Below are positions 6,134-9,038 of a DNA stretch of 9,038 nt, piece after piece. The stretch spans positions 1-9,038 of the forward strand of contig JAGHUY010000331.1 in assembly GCA_018064545.1 (NCBI GenBank). Direction: 5' to 3'. Each line of letters starts with the position of its first letter. Positions within the stretch are counted from its first letter, which is position 1. A model generated the notes under the pieces. It was not told the origin of the DNA, did no database searches, and saw only the letters and a program-made list of their open reading frames with translations. The translations under genes were made by a program, and so were the position numbers. Source of the stretch: Candidatus Apopatosoma intestinale. Its GTDB lineage: Bacteria > Bacillota > Clostridia > Oscillospirales > CAG-272.

Positions 6134-6173
6134 ATCCGAACACTTACCGCATAGGTGAGGCGTTCGGATTTTT
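6134..6173 (+). terminator. Intrinsic terminator of the tRNA-Pro gene
   Basis: The outer stem ATCCGAAC (6134-6141) pairs with GTTCGGAT (6162-6169). An inner 6-bp stem (6143-6148 with 6154-6159, one G-T pair) closes the loop GCATA. Five T residues follow (6169-6173). Confidence 0.88.
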
Positions 6174-6210
6174 CGTTATCATTGAATATCCGCATTTATC
6201 CCCCAAAAAG

Positions 6211-6232
6211 CACAAACTATAAAGTATTTGTG
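6211..6232. repeat. Inverted repeat upstream of the soluble XRE gene
   Basis: CACAAA (6211-6216) and TTTGTG (6227-6232) are exact reverse complements 10 bp apart. They lie about 24 bp upstream of the -35 box of the XRE gene at 6330. The site could be a binding site for that or another regulator, but the arms are short and could occur by chance. Confidence 0.3.
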
Positions 6233-6255
6233 ATTCCAAATCCCGAAATGTTCGA

Positions 6256-6283
6256 TTGTTTTTTTCTTGCTTTTTGATATAAT
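6256..6283 (+). promoter_or_regulatory. Promoter of the soluble XRE gene (extended -10)
   Basis: TTGTTT (6256-6261), a 16-bp spacer, then exact TATAAT (6278-6283) preceded by TGA, which makes an extended -10 element. The predicted leader to the ATG at 6330 is about 40 nt. Confidence 0.7.
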
Positions 6284-6318
6284 AAGGGCAGAAACAGGCG
6301 CCGGTTTCAAGAACGCAT

Positions 6319-6323
6319 GGAGG
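6319..6323 (+). promoter_or_regulatory. Shine-Dalgarno GGAGG setting the start at 6330
   Basis: GGAGG is followed by 6 nt (AACACA) and ATG. This supports the start at 6330. The reading frame is open back to 6267, but the -10 box lies inside that stretch. A second ATG six bases later (6336) is possible but less well spaced. Confidence 0.75.
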
Positions 6324-6329
6324 AACACA

Positions 6330-7517
6330 ATGATCATGAAAAGTTTTGGACAAAGATTAAAGGAACTGCGGAAAGAAGTAGGGGTATCACAATCATATCT
6401 TGCAGATCATATTGGGGTGTCCGCACAATCCGTTTCCAATTGGGAATGTGACAATACAATGCCTGACATCTCACAGATCGTCCCGCTTGCGTCGCTTCTG
6501 TCGGTTTCCACGGATTATCTGCTCGGTGTGGGAAACAATGAAAGCACAGACAAAGCAGAACTTGAAAAAGCAATCGACAAAATATGGGCAACGTATTCTG
6601 TCAACACGATCGCAGATAATGCCGATCTTCTCGTTTATAAACAGTATAAAGAGTATCTGAAAAAATACCCTCTTGACTATATAGTGAAAACGAAGTGCGC
6701 GTATGCGATCAAAGATTTTCTGTATGTTTCTGCTGTCCGGAAGAAATTCGACATCGCCGAATCGTATTTTGAGGAACTTTGGACGGAATGCGACCGGATG
6801 CTACGCTTGGTCTGCGAGAACTGTACTATGCCGGAAGTGCAGATGGATGCGGAAAACTGCCTCATTGAGCTTCTTCTTTTGAAAAACAAGTATACGGAAG
6901 CCAAAGGGATCGCCGGGAAATTGCCGGACACATTCGGAATCAAAGATCAGGCGCTTCGCCGGATCTTTTGTGCCGAAGCGGTTTTTACCAAAGCATACGA
7001 AAAGCAGAACAACGCCTGCAAGATCATGTTTCGTGATTATGTCAACGCTCTGTTTTACCGGGCAAAAATTCTCTCTGATGATCCCGGTTGCAAAGAAAAA
7101 GACGCCCTTGCCGCGTGGGATGAAATGACAACAGCATCAAAATCTCTGATTGATCTGTACCTGACCCCGTCCGATTTGGCGGTTAATGCCTATGAAAAGA
7201 ACCCGTATTGTTTTTTGATTACCTCGTACACGTCAAAGAGCAATTTTCTCCTTCAAAAAAGGAGAATCGAAGAAGCGCTTATCTGCGCAGAAAACGCATG
7301 CAACGTATCAATCGAAATGCTTTTGTGGGTAAAGGAAAACTGCTCCGATCCGCAGATTCTGTCCGATGTTTCGTTCTTTGCTGAACATACCCCTAACTGG
7401 TGTTGGAAATGGGCGGGGGAAGAAAAAAGCAAAGGGTTGTTATCAAACGCTCGTTTCTTAAATCATGTTGAAAGAATAAACCGCCATTTACAACAGAATC
7501 AAGGACAAATTGATTAA
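6330..7517 (+). CDS. XRE-family transcriptional regulator with long helical C-terminal region
   Basis: This is a 395-residue protein without membrane segments. Residues 4-66 are a standard XRE helix-turn-helix (GVSQSYLADHIGVSAQSVSNWE, ending STDYLLGVG), which binds DNA. The remaining 330 residues look almost entirely alpha-helical and contain repeated helix pairs (AESYFEELWTECDRM, KNKYTEAKGIAGKL, RRIEEALICAENACN). These suggest a TPR-like superhelix, as in regulators that sense a peptide or protein partner. No ligand can be named. The protein has 14 cysteines, many for a cytoplasmic regulator, including CENC at 162-165. It has its own promoter and no co-transcribed partner gene on the + strand, so its targets are unknown. 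The nearest candidates are itself and the flanking genes. Proteins of this layout (XRE domain followed by a helical region) are frequent in gut clostridia. Confidence 0.88.
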   Translation: MIMKSFGQRLKELRKEVGVSQSYLADHIGVSAQSVSNWECDNTMPDISQIVPLASLLSVSTDYLLGVGNNESTDKAELEKAIDKIWATYSVNTIADNADLLVYKQYKEYLKKYPLDYIVKTKCAYAIKDFLYVSAVRKKFDIAESYFEELWTECDRMLRLVCENCTMPEVQMDAENCLIELLLLKNKYTEAKGIAGKLPDTFGIKDQALRRIFCAEAVFTKAYEKQNNACKIMFRDYVNALFYRAKILSDDPGCKEKDALAAWDEMTTASKSLIDLYLTPSDLAVNAYEKNPYCFLITSYTSKSNFLLQKRRIEEALICAENACNVSIEMLLWVKENCSDPQILSDVSFFAEHTPNWCWKWAGEEKSKGLLSNARFLNHVERINRHLQQNQGQID

Positions 7518-7526
7518 AAAAGCAAA

Positions 7527-7563
7527 CCCTTGCAGGCAAAAGAAATCCCTCTGCCTGCAAGGG
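7527..7563. terminator. Hairpin terminator between the XRE gene and a minus-strand gene remnant
   Basis: CCCTTGCAGGCA (7527-7538) and TGCCTGCAAGGG (7552-7563) form a perfect 12-bp stem with a 13-nt loop. On the minus strand it is followed by TTTGC and six T residues (7516-7521), a strong terminator. On the + strand it is followed only by CTTTGTATTA, so it is weaker for the XRE gene. The T-run on the minus side is evidence that a minus-strand gene once ended at 7571. Confidence 0.85.
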
Positions 7564-7570
7564 CTTTGTA

Positions 7571-7780
7571 TTATGCCGTCTGCTTTGCCTGTTCTTTTGC
7601 TTTCTCTTGGGCTTCCTGTTTCAGCTTCCACTCCTCGTATTCGCGTCTGCCCTCTTTGATTTCAAAGAAAGCAACAATCCCCGGAGATCGACACGTCGGA
7701 GATAGACAATGCCGACGTAGACGGATATCCCGACTCGGATCGGCCGTAATAATTGGAAGAATACGATTTTTTGAATGATT
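7571..7780 (-). pseudogene. C-terminal remnant of an unrecognised minus-strand gene
   Basis: On the minus strand a frame closed by TAA (7571-7573) encodes a hydrophobic stretch, GIVAFF, followed by a charged helical tail (EIKEGRREYEEWKLKQ, then repeated Glu/Lys/Gln/Ala). It ends 8 bp before a hairpin with a six-T tail, in the usual place for a gene terminator. The frame is open back only to an in-frame stop at 7781-7783 and contains no ATG, GTG or TTG start, so it cannot be a complete gene. The part above about 7690 reads like Arg/Cys-rich noise, suggesting the genuine coding match ends near there and the rest was lost by deletion or frameshift. The layout would suit the last transmembrane segment and cytoplasmic tail of a membrane protein. 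I cannot name the family. This remnant accounts for most of the otherwise gene-free 352-bp gap between 7517 and 7870. Confidence 0.5.
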
Positions 7781-7804
7781 TTATTATGTTTTTTTCGGAT
7801 ACTG

Positions 7805-7833
7805 TTGCAAAACGGGAAAAAGTATGAGATAAT
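7805..7833 (+). promoter_or_regulatory. Promoter of the M13 peptidase gene
   Basis: TTGCAA (7805-7810), a 17-bp spacer, then GATAAT (7828-7833) preceded by TGA, an extended -10 form. Transcription should begin near 7840, giving a leader of about 30 nt. Confidence 0.7.
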
Positions 7834-7854
7834 AACATCAAACTTTATCAAAGT

Positions 7855-7861
7855 AAAGGGG
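7855..7861 (+). promoter_or_regulatory. Ribosome binding site AAAGGGG of the M13 peptidase gene
   Basis: AAAGGGG lies 8 nt before the ATG at 7870. It is weaker than the AGGAGG sites elsewhere in the window but correctly placed. Confidence 0.65.
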
Positions 7862-7869
7862 TTACTATC

Positions 7870-9038
7870 ATGGAAAAAGTCAGAATTCAGGACGATCTGT
7901 ACGAATACGTAAACGCCGAATGGCTGGAAAACGCGGTCATTCCGGCGGACAAGCCGACGACGGGCGGCTTTGCCGACCTTGCCACCAAGGTCGAAGAACA
8001 ACTGATGGGCGATTTCGATGCCATGGCAGAGTCCGGCAAATACCCGAGCGAGATCATGAAAAACGCGGTTACGCTGTACAGTCTTGCCAAGGACAGCAAG
8101 AGACGCAACAGAGAGGGCATCCGCCCGGTGCTCGCCGACCTTGCCAAAATCCGCAAGCTGTCCGGCATCGCTTCTCTCAACCGTCATCTGAAAGATTTTG
8201 TTATTGAGGGCTTTCCGCTTCCGTTCAGCATCAGCGTCGACGCCGACATGAAGGATACCGAGCATCACTGCGTTATGTTGCAGGGTCCGAGCGTGATTCT
8301 GCCCGATACGACCTACTATAAACCCGAAATGGCGGCACAGAAAGAAGCTCTCCTTGGTATGTGGGTGGGCATGGTCAAGACCCTGCTCGGTCACACCCGT
8401 CTTTCCGCCGAGGAAGCCGACAAGTATATTGCCGATGCTCTCGCGTTCGATGCTTCGCTTGCCACGCTCGTCAAGAGCAGTGAAGAGTGGTCCGAGTATC
8501 CCAAAATGTACAACCCGATGAAGACGCGCACGGTCAGCTCTCTTTTGAAGCCCATCAAGTTCCGCAAACTGCTCGGTGACCTGTTCGGCTTCGTTCCCGA
8601 AACGATCATTATTACCGAGCCCCGCTATTTCAAGGGCTTTTCGACAGTCTTCAATGAATCGACCTTTGAACAGTACGTTCACTGGGCATACATTCGTCAG
8701 CTGATCGACGCTTCCTCTACGCTTTCCGAAAAAATGCGCGACGAGGGCTCGTCCTATCGCCGTGCGCTGACCGGCGTAGCACAGATTCCGACGGTTGAAA
8801 AATTCGCCTATCATCTCGCGTCCGCTTACTATTCCGAGCCGGTCGGTCTGTACTACGGCGAGAAGTATTTCGGCGAGGCGGCGAAGAAGGACATCACCGA
8901 CATCGTCAAAGAGATCATTGCCACCTATCAGAACCGTGTTGCCGCCAACGCTTTCTTGACCGAGGCGACCAAGGAAAAAGCCATTCTTAAACTCTCCAAG
9001 ATCGAGATCAAGATGGGCTATCCCGACAAGTGCGGCAA
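7870..9038 (+). CDS. pepO: M13-family metallopeptidase (PepO-like), 5' part, cut by window end
   Basis: An ATG at 7870 opens a frame that runs without a stop to the window end, giving 389 residues of a protein usually about 630 long. M13 (neprilysin/PepO) enzymes are zinc endopeptidases that cut small peptides. The N-terminus QDDLYEYVNAEWLENAVIPADKP matches the family's conserved opening, a D-x-Y-x-Y-V-N-x-x-W-L pattern. Further family-like parts are LPDTTYYKPEM (about 145-155), and from about residue 370 to the cut end the helix leading into KATKEKAIxKLxxIxxKxGYPDK-like sequence. The HExxH zinc site and the later Glu ligand lie beyond the window, so activity cannot be judged here. There is no signal peptide or N-terminal membrane anchor, as in bacterial PepO, so it should be cytoplasmic. 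It has its own promoter and may share peptide turnover with the M29 enzyme encoded at 2665-3897. Confidence 0.92.
   Translation, partial: MEKVRIQDDLYEYVNAEWLENAVIPADKPTTGGFADLATKVEEQLMGDFDAMAESGKYPSEIMKNAVTLYSLAKDSKRRNREGIRPVLADLAKIRKLSGIASLNRHLKDFVIEGFPLPFSISVDADMKDTEHHCVMLQGPSVILPDTTYYKPEMAAQKEALLGMWVGMVKTLLGHTRLSAEEADKYIADALAFDASLATLVKSSEEWSEYPKMYNPMKTRTVSSLLKPIKFRKLLGDLFGFVPETIIITEPRYFKGFSTVFNESTFEQYVHWAYIRQLIDASSTLSEKMRDEGSSYRRALTGVAQIPTVEKFAYHLASAYYSEPVGLYYGEKYFGEAAKKDITDIVKEIIATYQNRVAANAFLTEATKEKAILKLSKIEIKMGYPDKCG

Noticed and set aside
7621..8814. Long minus-strand frame of 397 codons
   Set aside because: It is the complement of the M13 peptidase frame, which has a promoter, ribosome binding site and conserved N-terminus. 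The antisense product has no recognisable domain.
1..9038. CRISPR array, insertion sequence, toxin-antitoxin pair or defence cassette
   Set aside because: No spaced direct repeats, transposase or paired small genes were found. The two XRE genes lack adjacent toxin-like partners.

Overview
The window looks like chromosomal DNA of an uncultured Firmicute (Bacillota), most likely a gut-type clostridium. The grounds are moderate G+C, AGGAGG-type ribosome binding sites, near-consensus sigma-A promoters, T-tailed intrinsic terminators and proteins of clostridial type. This assignment is inferred from style; no rRNA or marker gene is present.

Left part (1-1608). The 3' end of an unrecognised gene on the + strand converges with a minus-strand gene for a membrane-anchored XRE-family regulator. 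A strong, probably two-way terminator hairpin lies between them. The regulator starts at TTG behind a strong Shine-Dalgarno, and its promoter carries an 11-bp perfect inverted repeat, a good candidate for a self-control operator.

Middle part (1739-5896, all minus strand). Read in the direction of transcription, a GH36-type alpha-galactosidase gene is followed after 25 bp by an M29 metallo-aminopeptidase gene, forming a two-gene operon with a clear promoter and terminator. Next comes a separately promoted ZIP-family (GufA-like) divalent metal transporter, and then the membrane XRE gene. The operon joins alpha-galactoside breakdown to peptide trimming, both in the cytoplasm. ZIP could supply metal to metallopeptidases, but that link is only inference.

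Right part (5990-9038, + strand). A tRNA-Pro(CGG) gene has its own consensus promoter and terminator. It is followed by a 395-residue XRE regulator with a long helical C-terminal region. A 352-bp gap then holds what looks like the stranded C-terminal end of a minus-strand gene with its terminator. The window ends inside an M13-family (PepO-like) metallopeptidase gene, cut before its zinc site.

Overall this is mostly ordinary housekeeping and accessory metabolism. I see no CRISPR array, insertion sequence, phage module or defence cassette. The points most worth a second look are the transmembrane XRE regulator with its palindromic promoter, the decayed gene end at 7571-7780, and the palindrome that replaces a -35 box in front of the ZIP gene.
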